Assembly: GCA_020635905.1 (NCBI GenBank)
Contig: JACJYV010000006.1
Span: forward strand, 124,001 to 188,000
From: Bacteroidia bacterium
GTDB taxonomy: Bacteria > Bacteroidota > Bacteroidia > J057 > JADKCL01
Length of the DNA: 64,000 nucleotides
Reading direction: 5' to 3'
Made by a program: the position numbers and the translations under genes. This document shows, piece by piece, positions 18,345 to 27,835 of this stretch (the first letter of the stretch is position 1; every line of letters begins with the position of its first letter). Under the pieces are notes generated by a model. It did no database searches. It was not told the DNA's origin and was given only the letters and a program-made list of their open reading frames with translations.

Positions 18345-21300
18345 ATGCAAATCAAGCACCCCAAACTACGAAACCACCACCTCCTTCACCTGGGAATCCT
18401 TTTCTCAGTCCTGTTGAGTGCGATTTCGTTGCGGGCCCAGCAATTCAACCTGCAAACTTTCAACGTCAGTGCGGGACTTGCCCAGTCTCAGGTGTATGCC
18501 ATGCTCGAAGATCAGCGGGGTTACCTCTGGTTTGGCACCTGGGGTGGGGGCCTCAGCCGTTACGACGGCACCAGTTTTCGCACGTTCAATGCCCGCGACG
18601 GACTCACCCACAACTACATTCATTCTCTTTACGAAGACCACCAGGGAAATATCTGGATTGGCACGGATAAAGGGGTCAGCAAATACGACGGGCGAAAATT
18701 CACCAATTTTCCCGGCGAAAATAAACTGAGCTGGCTCAGAATCAACTCCATAACCGAGGACAACCAGGGCCGCCTGTGCTTTGGCACCCAGCAGGGAGCC
18801 ATTATTTACAACCCCCAAACCGGGGAGCAAATTCTGCTCAACAAAGAATCTGGCTTGCCTCACGGGCTGGTTTTTGCCTTTATCCAGGACCAGAAAGGTC
18901 AGTATTGGGTGGGCACAGACGGTGGATTGTGCGTGTTTGCCGCCACAGTGCAAAATGGCGATCAGCCCCTGGTGACCTTTCTGGGCAAACAGGGCCTGGC
19001 CAGCCTCCAGGTGCGTTCCCTGCTCGAAGACAGCAAAAGCCGCATCTGGATTTCCACCTACGGGGGCGGAATTTCCATGTTTGATCCGCGGCGCTATGCC
19101 ATCACCCACCACGCTCCCTTCGACAACCTCACCACCCTCGACGGCCTGCCCAGTTCCATTGTGACCTGCTCCATGGAGGATAAGGCCGGAAACCTGTGGT
19201 TTGGAACCATCTATGGCGGCGCCTGCCGCTACGACGGCAAATTTTTCTCCTATTTCACTGAGGAAGACGGCATGCGAAGCTCGCTCGTGCATGCCCTTTT
19301 GGAAGATTCCTGGGGCAATATCTGGTTTGGCACTTCAGGGGGCGGGGTAAGTAAGTTTGTAGGAGAACAATTTGTGCACTTTACTGAGCGCAACGGAATC
19401 AAGGGAAACCGGGTGTATTCAGTGGTGGAGGACCAGGAAGGATACATTTGGATGGGAACTTCAGGCAAAGGAATCACCCGCTACAACGGACGGGAATTTG
19501 TGCGCTTTGGAGCAGAGGAAGGGTTTAAGGATGTCCTGGTGAAGGCCCTCGAAGTGGATACTGCGGGTCGCATCTGGATTGGCTCTGAAGGGGGAGGACT
19601 GGCCCTGAAACAGGGGGATAAATTCAGATTTTTCGGCCAGGAATCGGGCATATCTTCCTCTTTTATCCGCGATATTCACCGCACCCGCAAGGGAGAAATC
19701 TGGATTGCCACCGCAGGTGGCGGCATCTGCCGCCACGATTCCAGCGGTTTTACCTGCTACAACAAAGACGACGGCCTGCCAGGCGACCGCATCAATTGCA
19801 TCATTGACGCACCCGACGGCACCCTGCTGGTAGGCACAGACGGCATCGGCCTCAGCCGTTTTGACCCGGTAGCGGCCCGCAGTGGCAAGCCCGCCTTCAC
19901 CAATCTGGGCACCTCCTCCGGACTTTGCTCCAACATCATACGTTCATTCAGCTACGGTTCCAACGGCACCATCTGGGCAGGCACCGCCGAAGGATTGGTC
20001 AGGATTGATCCGGGTGGAAACCTGACCTGCATGGGAGAGGCCGAAGGCCTGAATTCATCCAATATCTACCTGACTGTGATGGACAACGCAGGCAACCTGT
20101 GGGCGGGATCGGAAAAAGGGGTGGATAAAATCGGGCTCAATGCAGAAGGAGTGATCACGGAAGTGAATGCATTTGGACGCACGGAAGGATTTGGCGGGAT
20201 CGAAACCTGCCGGGGCGCCAGCGCCATCGACAGCTATGGCCGGCTCTGGTTTGGCACCATTGATGGCATCACCCAGTACAATCCGCGGGAAGAAGAATTC
20301 AATCCCATGCCGCCCAAAATCCAGATCACGGGCATTGACCTTTTCTACGAAAAGATCGAACAAACTGGCTTCGCCGATTCCCTCACGCCCTGGCATCCCC
20401 TGCCCGTGAAACTGAATTTACCCTGGAATCAAAATCACCTCAGCTTTGAATTCATTGGCATCAACCACAAAAACCAACCCAAAGTGCGCTATCGCTGGCG
20501 CCTGGCCGGGTATGAAGAAGAATGGTCGCCCGCCAGTTCCAAAACGGAAGCTACCTACTCCAACCTGCATCCCGAAAACTACACTTTCGAGGTGATGGCC
20601 GGCAACGAGGACGGGGTCTGGAATGAAAATCCGGCAACTTTCAGCTTCACCATTGAGCCTCCTTTCTGGGGCACCTGGACCTTTCGCATCCTGGCCACGG
20701 CCCTCCTGATCCTGCTGGTGGTGGTCTTTTTCCAGTTGCGCATCCGCCAGATCAAAAAGCGGACCGAGGCCCGGCAGAAGGAAATTGAACAGGAGAAAAA
20801 TTTGCTGGAGCTTGAACAAAAAGCGCTCAGGCTGCAGATGAATCCCCATTTTATCTTCAATGCCCTCAACTCGATCAAAGGTCTGATTGCCTCCAATGAC
20901 CAGGCCGCGGCCCGCAAAAATCTGGTGAATTTTGCCCGCCTCATGCGCCTCATTCTGGATAATTCCCGCGAGGCCTACATTCCCCTGAGCAAGGAAGTGC
21001 AAACCCTGCAATATTACCTGGATCTGGAAAAACTGAGCCGCGGGGACAAATTCGACTATGCGATTGACCTGGCCAAAGACCTTGATCCAGAGACAGTTTC
21101 CATCCCGCCCATGCTGGTGCAGCCCTTTGTGGAAAATGCCGTTTTGCATGGAATATCCCCCCTCAAAGAAGGCGGCATGATCAACATTGCCTTTTCCAAA
21201 GCGGGCAACGCCCTCGAATGCAGCATCCGCGACAACGGAGTGGGCCGCAAAAAATCGGGTGAAATCCAGAAAGGCCGGGAAAAACTGCACATATCGCGGG

Positions 21301-21440
21301 GCGTATCCGTTACAGAGGAACGCCTCAACCTGCTTTGCGAATCAGAATCAGACCATTTTGGTATCCGCATCCTCGACCTGACCAACGAAAACGGAGAACC
21401 TGCAGGAACAGAAGTAACTGTGAATATGCCCTTTAAATAA
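18345..21440 (+). CDS. Two-component propeller sensor histidine kinase (LytS-type HisK domain)
   Basis: About 1031 residues from the ATG at 18345, which begins a signal peptide ending SLRAQ. Some twelve 'two-component regulator propeller' repeats (pattern EDxxGxIWxGTxxGG) fill residues 40-640 and form a periplasmic double propeller. A Y_Y_Y Ig-like domain follows (about 690-770, RWRLAGYEEEW), then one transmembrane helix (about 781-800), a coiled coil, and a HisK_5/LytS kinase core with the phospho-acceptor in MNPHFIFNALNS (about 832) and the ATP-binding LVQPFVENAVLHG (about 923). Such proteins sense extracellular ligands, often glycans, and phosphorylate a LytTR regulator; the gene for one follows 19 bases downstream. 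Confidence 0.93.
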   Translation: MQIKHPKLRNHHLLHLGILFSVLLSAISLRAQQFNLQTFNVSAGLAQSQVYAMLEDQRGYLWFGTWGGGLSRYDGTSFRTFNARDGLTHNYIHSLYEDHQGNIWIGTDKGVSKYDGRKFTNFPGENKLSWLRINSITEDNQGRLCFGTQQGAIIYNPQTGEQILLNKESGLPHGLVFAFIQDQKGQYWVGTDGGLCVFAATVQNGDQPLVTFLGKQGLASLQVRSLLEDSKSRIWISTYGGGISMFDPRRYAITHHAPFDNLTTLDGLPSSIVTCSMEDKAGNLWFGTIYGGACRYDGKFFSYFTEEDGMRSSLVHALLEDSWGNIWFGTSGGGVSKFVGEQFVHFTERNGIKGNRVYSVVEDQEGYIWMGTSGKGITRYNGREFVRFGAEEGFKDVLVKALEVDTAGRIWIGSEGGGLALKQGDKFRFFGQESGISSSFIRDIHRTRKGEIWIATAGGGICRHDSSGFTCYNKDDGLPGDRINCIIDAPDGTLLVGTDGIGLSRFDPVAARSGKPAFTNLGTSSGLCSNIIRSFSYGSNGTIWAGTAEGLVRIDPGGNLTCMGEAEGLNSSNIYLTVMDNAGNLWAGSEKGVDKIGLNAEGVITEVNAFGRTEGFGGIETCRGASAIDSYGRLWFGTIDGITQYNPREEEFNPMPPKIQITGIDLFYEKIEQTGFADSLTPWHPLPVKLNLPWNQNHLSFEFIGINHKNQPKVRYRWRLAGYEEEWSPASSKTEATYSNLHPENYTFEVMAGNEDGVWNENPATFSFTIEPPFWGTWTFRILATALLILLVVVFFQLRIRQIKKRTEARQKEIEQEKNLLELEQKALRLQMNPHFIFNALNSIKGLIASNDQAAARKNLVNFARLMRLILDNSREAYIPLSKEVQTLQYYLDLEKLSRGDKFDYAIDLAKDLDPETVSIPPMLVQPFVENAVLHGISPLKEGGMINIAFSKAGNALECSIRDNGVGRKKSGEIQKGREKLHISRGVSVTEERLNLLCESESDHFGIRILDLTNENGEPAGTEVTVNMPFK

Positions 21441-21459
21441 TGACCTCAAATCCTGAATT

Positions 21460-22212
21460 ATGATCACTGCCCTGATTATCGACGACGTTGCCAATGCCCG
21501 CGCTGCCCTGCGGGCCGACCTGGAAGATTATTGTCCCAATGTGGAAATCCTGGGCGAAGCAGAGGGGGTACAGACCGGCATTGAGGCCGTGCGCAAACTG
21601 AAGCCTCAACTCATTTTTCTGGATATTCAGATGGACGATGGCACCGGATTTGACTTGCTGGAAGCCTTTCCCGCGGCAGATTTCAAGGTAATTTTTACCA
21701 CGGCCTGGAACGAATATGCGATCAAAGCCTTCAAGTTCAGCGCGGTGGATTATCTGCTCAAACCCATTGACGGGGAGGAACTGAAGGGAGCGGTTTTGCG
21801 GGTCGAAGAAGAATTGAAAAGCTCGCCCGGGGGAATCAACCTGAATCTGCTGATGGAAAATTTCCGCAAAATCAGACAGGATGGAGTGAAGAAAATCGCA
21901 CTCAATACCCAGGAAAAGATCCACATTGTCAACATTGACGAGATCATTCGCTGCGAATCCAGCAGCAATTATACCATCTTCTACCTCACCAACAACCGCC
22001 AGATCCTGGTCACCCGCACCCTCAAGGATTACGAAAACATCCTCTCAGACCACAGTTTCCTGCGGGTGCACCATTCTCACCTGCTCAACCTCAATTTCCT
22101 GCGGGAATATGTAAAGGTGGACGGAGGCTACGCCATCATGACCGACGGTCAGCAGGTACCTGTTTCCACCCGCAAGAAAGATGTGCTGCTGAAAGCCCTT
22201 TCTGACCTGTAA
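21460..22212 (+). CDS. LytTR-family response regulator
   Basis: A 250-residue regulator with a receiver domain (1-120: acidic pair D8/D9, phospho-acceptor D55 in LIFLDIQMDDG, switch Thr in IFTTAWNEYA, K in LLKPID) and a LytTR DNA-binding domain (about 150-248: IVNIDEIIRCESSSNYT, FLRVHHSHLLNLNFL). It is the cognate partner of the propeller kinase upstream, by adjacency and because LytS-type kinases pair with LytTR regulators. Targets are unknown; the sulfotransferase-like gene begins 12 bases downstream and may be in the same transcript. Confidence 0.93.
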   Translation: MITALIIDDVANARAALRADLEDYCPNVEILGEAEGVQTGIEAVRKLKPQLIFLDIQMDDGTGFDLLEAFPAADFKVIFTTAWNEYAIKAFKFSAVDYLLKPIDGEELKGAVLRVEEELKSSPGGINLNLLMENFRKIRQDGVKKIALNTQEKIHIVNIDEIIRCESSSNYTIFYLTNNRQILVTRTLKDYENILSDHSFLRVHHSHLLNLNFLREYVKVDGGYAIMTDGQQVPVSTRKKDVLLKALSDL

Positions 22213-22224
22213 AACCGCCTTTCC

Positions 22225-22968
22225 ATGTCCATCACCCGCATTCAACTCTGGTCCTGTCCCCGCAACCTTTCCACCGCGCTGATGTACTCCTTTGCCCAGC
22301 GGGCCGATTGTACTGTGGTGGACGAACCCTTTTATGGGCACTATCTGCAATTTTCGGGCGTGGATCATCCCGGCCGGGATGAGGTATTGGCCACCATGGA
22401 AACGGACGGAGAAAAAGTGGTGCAGCAAATGATGGGCCCCTTCCCCACCCCATTGGTCTTTTTTAAGCAGATGACCCACCATTTGGGAGAAGTGAAAGAG
22501 GATTTTATGGCCGATTGCCTCAACCTGATCTTTATCCGCGATCCGCGTGAGATCATTGCTTCCTATGGCAAGGTGATTCCCCGCCCTACCATGCGCGACA
22601 TTGGGGTGCAGGAGCAATTTGATTTATTCCAACGCCTGCAAAAAAGGGGCCTCACTCCCCTGATTCTGGACGCTCTTCCCCTGCGCAAAAATCCCGAAGC
22701 CACCCTCAGGCAGCTTTGTGCAGATCTGGGCATTGCCTTTGCCCCCAACATGCTGTCCTGGAAAGCAGGCGCCCGCGCGGAGGACGGAATCTGGGCCAAA
22801 TACTGGTACACCAATCTGCATTCCTCCACCGGCTTTCAGGCTTACGAACCACGGGAAATCCATCTCACTGATTACCAGGAAAATCTGGCCCGGGAAGCAG
22901 AGGAATATTATCTTTTTTTGCGGGAACAGCAGCCAAAACAGGGTGAATCCAGTAGCCAGTCAACTTAG
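22225..22968 (+). CDS. Sulfotransferase-like P-loop protein
   Basis: A 247-residue protein with the PAPS-binding P-loop variant LWSCPRNLSTALM near residue 8, the DEPFYGHYL segment, and the 3'-phosphate-binding motif LIFIRDPREIIASY (about 110), as in the sulfotransferase superfamily. This subgroup is often seen beside or fused to class IV aminotransferases; here such a gene lies 20 kb away. It follows the LytTR gene by 12 bases and may be part of that operon. Substrate unknown. The C-terminal 60 residues are charged and probably helical. Confidence 0.75.
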   Translation: MSITRIQLWSCPRNLSTALMYSFAQRADCTVVDEPFYGHYLQFSGVDHPGRDEVLATMETDGEKVVQQMMGPFPTPLVFFKQMTHHLGEVKEDFMADCLNLIFIRDPREIIASYGKVIPRPTMRDIGVQEQFDLFQRLQKRGLTPLILDALPLRKNPEATLRQLCADLGIAFAPNMLSWKAGARAEDGIWAKYWYTNLHSSTGFQAYEPREIHLTDYQENLAREAEEYYLFLREQQPKQGESSSQST

Positions 22969-23008
22969 TGGGGGAAGGGGCTAAAATGGTCAGTATCGCA
23001 ATCCCGAT

Positions 23009-23236
23009 GCATGCGCGTCAACTTAAGCGTTTTTCTTAACCACGGAGGACACGGAGAAGGGTTGAACTCATATTTCCGGGCACAAAACCGAAGAGGTCAC
23101 AGAGCTATACTGGTGAAAATACTCTGTGTCCTCAAATTTAAAGCATTATCTTTATTCTAAAAACAATCATAAACCACTGATTCTCTGTGCTCTCTGTGTT
23201 CTCTGTGGTAAAATTCACGCTAAGTTGACACCCATG
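23009..23236. mobile_element. MITE-like repeat element, copy 1
   Basis: A 228-bp non-coding element whose second copy is at 28259-28498. Ends are inverted: GCATGCGCGTCAACTTA at the left and the complement of GCATGGGTGTCAACTTA at the right. The inner inverted parts contain CCACGGAGGACACGGAG versus the complement of CCACAGAGAACACAGAG. Between them lies TTGAACTCATATTTCCGGGC and a unique core shared by both copies. There is no ORF, so any movement would need a transposase in trans. It sits directly after the sulfotransferase gene and fills the 359-base gap before the MOSC gene. Confidence 0.7.
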
Positions 23237-23327
23237 CTGTAGCGCATGACTTCTGAACCTTAGTTGACTCAATGCGTAAGCAGACGCAGGCTGTCAAAAC
23301 AGCCGCTCAAGTTAAAACCCAAATCGC

Positions 23328-23885
23328 ATGACAGATCACCTTACCATGGCCCAACTGGAAGCAGGCATTCCCCACATTTTGCAATCACCCAAGGATGGAG
23401 GCACCCTTGAAATGGTGGTGCGCCGCCCGGCGGTAAATGACCGCGAGGTGCTGAAAGTGGGCGAATTGAACCTCAGAGAGGGCCTGGCCGGCGACCGCTG
23501 GATAAACAGCCGCAGCAGCAAAACCCCCGACGGTTCTCCCCATCCCGACATGCAACTCAACCTGATGAATGCGCGGGCCATCGCTCTGATTGCCCAAAAC
23601 CGCAGCCGCTGGCCCATGGCCGGCGATCAGCTCTTTGTGGACCTTGATCTGAGCGACCAAAATCTGCCTCCCGGCACTCGCCTCGCCATTGGAAGCGCCA
23701 TCATTGAAGTGACCGCCATTCCCCACAACGGCTGCAAAAAATTTACGGAACGGTATGGAATGGATGCGGTCAAATTTGTGAATTCACCCGTGGGAAAGGA
23801 ATTGCATCTGCGCGGCATCAACGCCAAAGTGGTACAACCCGGCCAGGTTCGCCCGGGAGATGTGATCCGGAAACTTCAGTCCTGA
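23328..23885 (+). CDS. MOSC domain protein
   Basis: A 185-residue stand-alone MOSC (molybdenum cofactor sulfurase C-terminal) domain. It shows LREGLAGDRWI near the start, a beta barrel, GDQLFVDLDLS, and the conserved cysteine in PHNGCKKFTERYG. MOSC proteins bind the molybdenum cofactor or iron-sulfur units and act on N-oxygenated compounds or in sulfur transfer. There is no molybdenum gene nearby, so the exact role is open. Starts at the ATG at 23328, just after the MITE-like element. Confidence 0.85.
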   Translation: MTDHLTMAQLEAGIPHILQSPKDGGTLEMVVRRPAVNDREVLKVGELNLREGLAGDRWINSRSSKTPDGSPHPDMQLNLMNARAIALIAQNRSRWPMAGDQLFVDLDLSDQNLPPGTRLAIGSAIIEVTAIPHNGCKKFTERYGMDAVKFVNSPVGKELHLRGINAKVVQPGQVRPGDVIRKLQS

Positions 23886-23994
23886 GAGAAAGGTTGACCC
23901 CTGAAACCCCAAAAGGGCACCCCTGAAACCGGATGCCCCTGAAAATAAGGGTGATTTAAGATCGCTTTTCGAAAAAAAGGGTCAACAATTAAAA

Positions 23995-24030
23995 AAAATC
24001 AAAAAAAGCTGCTGTTGTTATCACACAGCA
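23995..24030 (-). terminator. Probable intrinsic terminator of the lipoprotein gene
   Basis: On the minus strand a short hairpin (TGCTGT...ACAGCA, 24012-24028) is followed by CTTTTTTTGATTTTTTT, i.e. a U-run, 25-60 bases after the stop of the gene at 24055-24750. The stem is short, so strength is uncertain. The rest of this gap is low-complexity. Confidence 0.5.
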
Positions 24031-24054
24031 CGGGTATATAGTTGGATTGTTCGA

Positions 24055-24750
24055 TCATTTATTATGCGCCGCGGCCACACCCGGGGTCTCAACTTCGATC
24101 GTTTCCCAGGTTTCGCTGCCATCAAGTTTGAAAGCAGCAGAGGAAATCCGCGAGGTGACCGAAGCAGCCGGGTCGATGGTGATCACGATCACCGCCAGGC
24201 CGCCCGAGATATTCAGGTGGGTGTCGGTCTGGGTGCCTGATTGCTTGATAATTACCGTAGCGTTCAGGTTGCCGTTGGATTGCACTTCTGAGGTTCCCAC
24301 CCAGGAATAACCCGGCGAAAGGGTAAATTCATTGACAAATGGCTGCCCCAGGGGGGTATTGGTATAGGTGGTGGAATTGGCCACCTCAAATTCAATTTTG
24401 ATGGAATCAAGTTCGTCCAGGCAGGAAGCTGCGTTGGCCACAATTTCCAGATCAAAGCTCTGCATGGCCTGAGTCACTTCAATCAGACCGCCCTCGGTCG
24501 CAGGTGACACATTGCGGTAAAAAACGACGTGGGCCGAGTCAACGTGCGATGACGGATTCACCAGGTGATTGTTACTCAGGGTGTCCACTTCAGATTCGCG
24601 CAACGTAAAGTTGGCTGAAGTCAGTGGATCTGTACAATCTTCGGTGACCCTTTCACCCGCATTGGCCTTATTACATCCGGCCAAAAAAATCGTCAACCCC
24701 AACGTCAAAAGTAAAGCTCCCCCCAAAATCCGTACAGGAAAAATCTTCAT
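24055..24750 (-). CDS. Hypothetical lipoprotein
   Basis: A 231-residue protein with a lipoprotein signal (LLLTLGLTIFLAGC, lipobox LAGC). The mature part is a serine/threonine-rich beta protein with strands such as FDLEIVANAASCLDELDSI and AVIVITIDPA. No family recognised. It should be anchored in the outer or inner membrane facing the periplasm. It stands alone, with a possible terminator just downstream. Confidence 0.65.
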   Translation of the reverse strand: MKIFPVRILGGALLLTLGLTIFLAGCNKANAGERVTEDCTDPLTSANFTLRESEVDTLSNNHLVNPSSHVDSAHVVFYRNVSPATEGGLIEVTQAMQSFDLEIVANAASCLDELDSIKIEFEVANSTTYTNTPLGQPFVNEFTLSPGYSWVGTSEVQSNGNLNATVIIKQSGTQTDTHLNISGGLAVIVITIDPAASVTSRISSAAFKLDGSETWETIEVETPGVAAAHNK

Positions 24751-24981
24751 GTTCAGGCGTGTAATTAGTGTATAGTTGCAAATAGTTACCCGAAGAAATC
24801 TAAATTTTACGACATTTGAAAAGACAAAATGAAAGGGTTATTAGATCAAATTTGCCTGCGGCGACCTCGTCCTGAAACAGATTCCGGTCCAAATCACTCT
24901 AAAAACCATATTTTACCCCTGTTTTCTGCGGTTGGGAAATTGGGAAAATTAGGAAAATTAAAATTGGGTCTGACTTGAATA

Positions 24982-26406
24982 ATGGAAAAAAGTAAGCTCG
25001 CCGCAAGGTTACAAAGTCTGTCTGGTAAAGAATTCAAGGCATTTTCATTATTCGTCAATTCCCCCTACTTCTCTCAACACCAGGAGACAATCGATTTTTT
25101 TCGGGTGATTGAGCCACATTTTCCCCATTTCAAAATCACGGATGAGGAAGTTTGTCACCAACTCAATCCTCAGAATCCCCCCGATTTACCGCGCCTGAGG
25201 GTTTTGCGCACCTACCTCACCGCCCTGCTGGACGACTTTCTGGGCGAGCAAAAATATCGCCGCAACGATTCCCTGCGGCGCGAACTCACGGTTCAGGCCC
25301 TCACTGAAAAAGGCCTTTATAAAGAAGCTCTGAAACTGGTTTCCCTGCAAAAGCAGGATTCGGGCGCCCTGGCACCTGTGGATATTCAGGAAAATTACGT
25401 GGAGCACCGCATGTGGATCGCCCTGCTCGATCTGCGCCTGCGTAACGGAGACCGCATGGCCGACCTGCACATTCAGGAGCTGCTCCTTTCGCTGGACAGC
25501 TATTACTGGGCCACCCGCCTGAAGTATTTGTGCACTTTGGTTTCACAGGGTTCCCTTTTCTCCATTGAGATGCCTGAGGGACTGATCAGCACCACGCTGG
25601 AACTGTACGCCCGGTTTGGGGGAGAGGAAATGCCGCTGGCTGCCATCTATTTTCATCTGCTCAATCTGCTGCTGGGCGAATCTCATGCCCTGCATTACCA
25701 GCAGTTGCGGCAGTTGGTGGACCAGTTTGGAGGGCGAATCGGCAGGGACGAGCAGGTCAATTTCTTTGGATTCCTGCAAAACTACCTTACTTCGCGCTAC
25801 CAGCGGGGCGAAGCGGGTGCCCTGCGGGAAATGTTTGAATTGTATAAACTGATGCTGAAGCAGGAAATCCTCTTTGGCCGGGGCGATTTTTCCACCCACA
25901 GTTTCCGCAATATTTCAGTGATTGGGGCGCGCTTGGGCGAATTTGAATGGGTAGAAAGTTTTATCGACGAAAATTCCCACCAACTCGATCCCGAAATGCG
26001 CAGCACCATGGAGAGCTACTGCCGCGGCTATCTGGCTTTTTCGCGGGAAGAGTATGGCGACGCCCTCCGCCTGCTGCAAAATGTGTCCTTTGTGGATCCT
26101 TTTGTGCGCACGGGTCACCAGGGATTGCTGCTGCGCATTTATTACGAAACCCGCGATCCCGAACCGTTTTATTCCCTGGCCAATACCTTTCGTCGCTTTC
26201 TCAACCGCAATAAAGACATTTCTGAAACCCACCGCGCCTCCTCGGGGAATTTCATTTCCATGGTACGCAAACTGATGGCCTGCCGGGAACTGGAAGGAGC
26301 GGCCCGCATGAAGGAGATCCGGAAGATCCGCGAGGAAATGGCCCAGGCCGAATTTCTGACCGACCGCACGTGGTTGAATTCCAAACTGGATGAGCTTAGT
26401 AGTTAG
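24982..26406 (+). CDS. Helical-repeat protein of the SLxxxEKxxF type, third paralogue
   Basis: A 474-residue, almost wholly alpha-helical cytoplasmic protein with no signal peptide. Its N-terminus (LAARLQSLSGKEFKAFSLFV) has the same helix pattern as the proteins at 42872-44362 and 47184-48674 (DLFELxxSLxxxEKRY...), followed by TPR-like helical hairpins over the full length. I know of no assigned function for this Bacteroidota family. This copy is not next to a deiminase/nucleotidyltransferase cassette. The gene is followed at once by a copy of the dispersed intergenic repeat. Confidence 0.65.
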   Translation: MEKSKLAARLQSLSGKEFKAFSLFVNSPYFSQHQETIDFFRVIEPHFPHFKITDEEVCHQLNPQNPPDLPRLRVLRTYLTALLDDFLGEQKYRRNDSLRRELTVQALTEKGLYKEALKLVSLQKQDSGALAPVDIQENYVEHRMWIALLDLRLRNGDRMADLHIQELLLSLDSYYWATRLKYLCTLVSQGSLFSIEMPEGLISTTLELYARFGGEEMPLAAIYFHLLNLLLGESHALHYQQLRQLVDQFGGRIGRDEQVNFFGFLQNYLTSRYQRGEAGALREMFELYKLMLKQEILFGRGDFSTHSFRNISVIGARLGEFEWVESFIDENSHQLDPEMRSTMESYCRGYLAFSREEYGDALRLLQNVSFVDPFVRTGHQGLLLRIYYETRDPEPFYSLANTFRRFLNRNKDISETHRASSGNFISMVRKLMACRELEGAARMKEIRKIREEMAQAEFLTDRTWLNSKLDELSS

Positions 26407-26419
26407 TTTTTAGTTGTTA

Positions 26420-26759
26420 GGCTCTTAGGGCGTCGTAAGCGACAACAAGTTGTCGCAAAATTTAAATTTGGTGGTTAGTTTTTGGGGTGCCCTGGCCGGG
26501 CTGGCCTTCTTTACTCGTAGGTTTGTTAGTTTCAAAGGCACTCGTGAATCTCCCCTTGGTCGATTTGTTAAAAAAAGAAGCAAAAAGCGCCAAAACCTAA
26601 ACCCTGCCCCCTCACACCACTGACCCACCGCACAAAGCCCCCAGCCGCCCACCCCTCGCTCAAGGCCGCCCCCTGGTTTTGGCAAGGCCACCCCACCCTG
26701 GTTGGCTTCGCCAAAATATACCCCCGCTTCGCGGCTTCAATCCTCTGGATTGATTTAGT
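26420..26759 (+). repeat. Dispersed intergenic repeat, copy 2 (interrupted hairpin)
   Basis: About 340 bases, nearly identical in most blocks to 50638-50927. Parts in order: perfect hairpin GCGACAACAAGTTGTCGC (26439-26456), TTTGGGGTGCCCTGGCCGGG, the left arm GGCCTTCTTT, an extra 58 or so bases (about 26512-26569) absent from copy 3, the right arm AAAAAGAAGCAAAAAGCGCC, a C-rich block, TTGGCTTCGCCAAAA and the small hairpin CAATCCTCTGGATTG. The rest of the gap to 26912 is GTTGTGAGTT-type low-complexity sequence with no gene. Confidence 0.85.
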
Positions 26760-26912
26760 TGTTAGTTGTGAAATGTAAGTTCTGAGTTGGTTGGTGGTTG
26801 GTGGTTTGAGTTGTGAGTTTCTCAAATCACTTTGCAAACTCGCCACTCGTTACTCCAAGCTCGTTTCTTTTAAAAAATCTGTAACTTCTGACTGGATTTG
26901 CATTCTGATCTG

Positions 26913-27785
26913 GTGAAAAGCTATCCTTACGCACTTTTTATTCTCCTGGCGACTTTCATTTGGGGTTGTTCGTCGGGAAATGAACGGGTGCGGGACAACG
27001 TGATTTATGACCGCACGGTTTACACGCCTTACAGTGAGGGGCCCAATGCTTATCTGAATTTTGATGCTCCCCGGGCCATCAATGCGCTGGCCAAGATGGA
27101 AAACCATTATTTCCGCCATTACACCCGCGGCATCAGTCCCTTTTACGGAACCGTGTGGCGGGAATATGCCGAACTGGACAGTCTGCCGGGCCTGCAAAAG
27201 AGCCGCTTTGATTCCTACCGCGACCGTCTCACCCAACTGGGAATGCGCCCTGACAGCATGCATTGCACCTTATATGCGGTGCGGGCCCTGGAAGCTGGCA
27301 TGGGTGCGAACTGGAAGGTACTGGAAGCGGCACACCGCAGCATCTGGAAGGAGCGCGAACACGCAGGCTGGAGCCTGGGCTACCTGTTGGTGCGGGATTT
27401 TGGCTGGCGTGCTTTCCTGCTGATCGACCGCGATTCGCGGGAATTCGATCATTGCCTGCGGGCCTGGCAGGGTCGCAAAACCTACCCCGTCTGGCGGCAG
27501 CCAGAGATTCCGCTGAGTGGGTTTTACATTCGGGGAGAAAATGACAGTGCCTTTTACAAATTGCTGGCCCAAAATGAATTTGGCTGGGGCTTCAGCGAGC
27601 AGGGCATCCACACCTGGATCACCCGTTTTGGGGAACTGAAAGAGTGCAACTGGCAGGGCGCCCCCGGCCAAATTTATGCCCAGCAACCTTCCTGGGTGGA
27701 TCAACACCTGTTTCTGACCATTCCCATTCAGCATTACCAACGCTACCTTTCGCATGTGGTGATCTTTGCGCCCAGGGGCGAATAA
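26913..27785 (+). CDS. Hypothetical lipoprotein
   Basis: I take the GTG at 26913 as start (about 290 residues): it puts a short basic stretch before the hydrophobic YALFILLATFIWGC, a lipoprotein signal with the cysteine near residue 19. A TTG at 26898 is the only earlier option. The mature part has many aromatic residues and conserved-looking blocks ENHYFRHYTRGISPFYG, MHCTLYAVRALEAGMG and WSLGYLLVRDFGW. I do not recognise the family. Predicted periplasmic, membrane-anchored. Confidence 0.65.
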   Translation: MKSYPYALFILLATFIWGCSSGNERVRDNVIYDRTVYTPYSEGPNAYLNFDAPRAINALAKMENHYFRHYTRGISPFYGTVWREYAELDSLPGLQKSRFDSYRDRLTQLGMRPDSMHCTLYAVRALEAGMGANWKVLEAAHRSIWKEREHAGWSLGYLLVRDFGWRAFLLIDRDSREFDHCLRAWQGRKTYPVWRQPEIPLSGFYIRGENDSAFYKLLAQNEFGWGFSEQGIHTWITRFGELKECNWQGAPGQIYAQQPSWVDQHLFLTIPIQHYQRYLSHVVIFAPRGE

Positions 27786-27835
27786 AAATCACCTCCTGTC
27801 TGGCATGAAAGGCAAAATATTCTGAAATTGGGCAC

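Noticed and set aside
26425..26846. Minus-strand frames across the dispersed repeat
   Set aside because: They follow the repeat sequence in all copies, change frame between copies, and lack start context.
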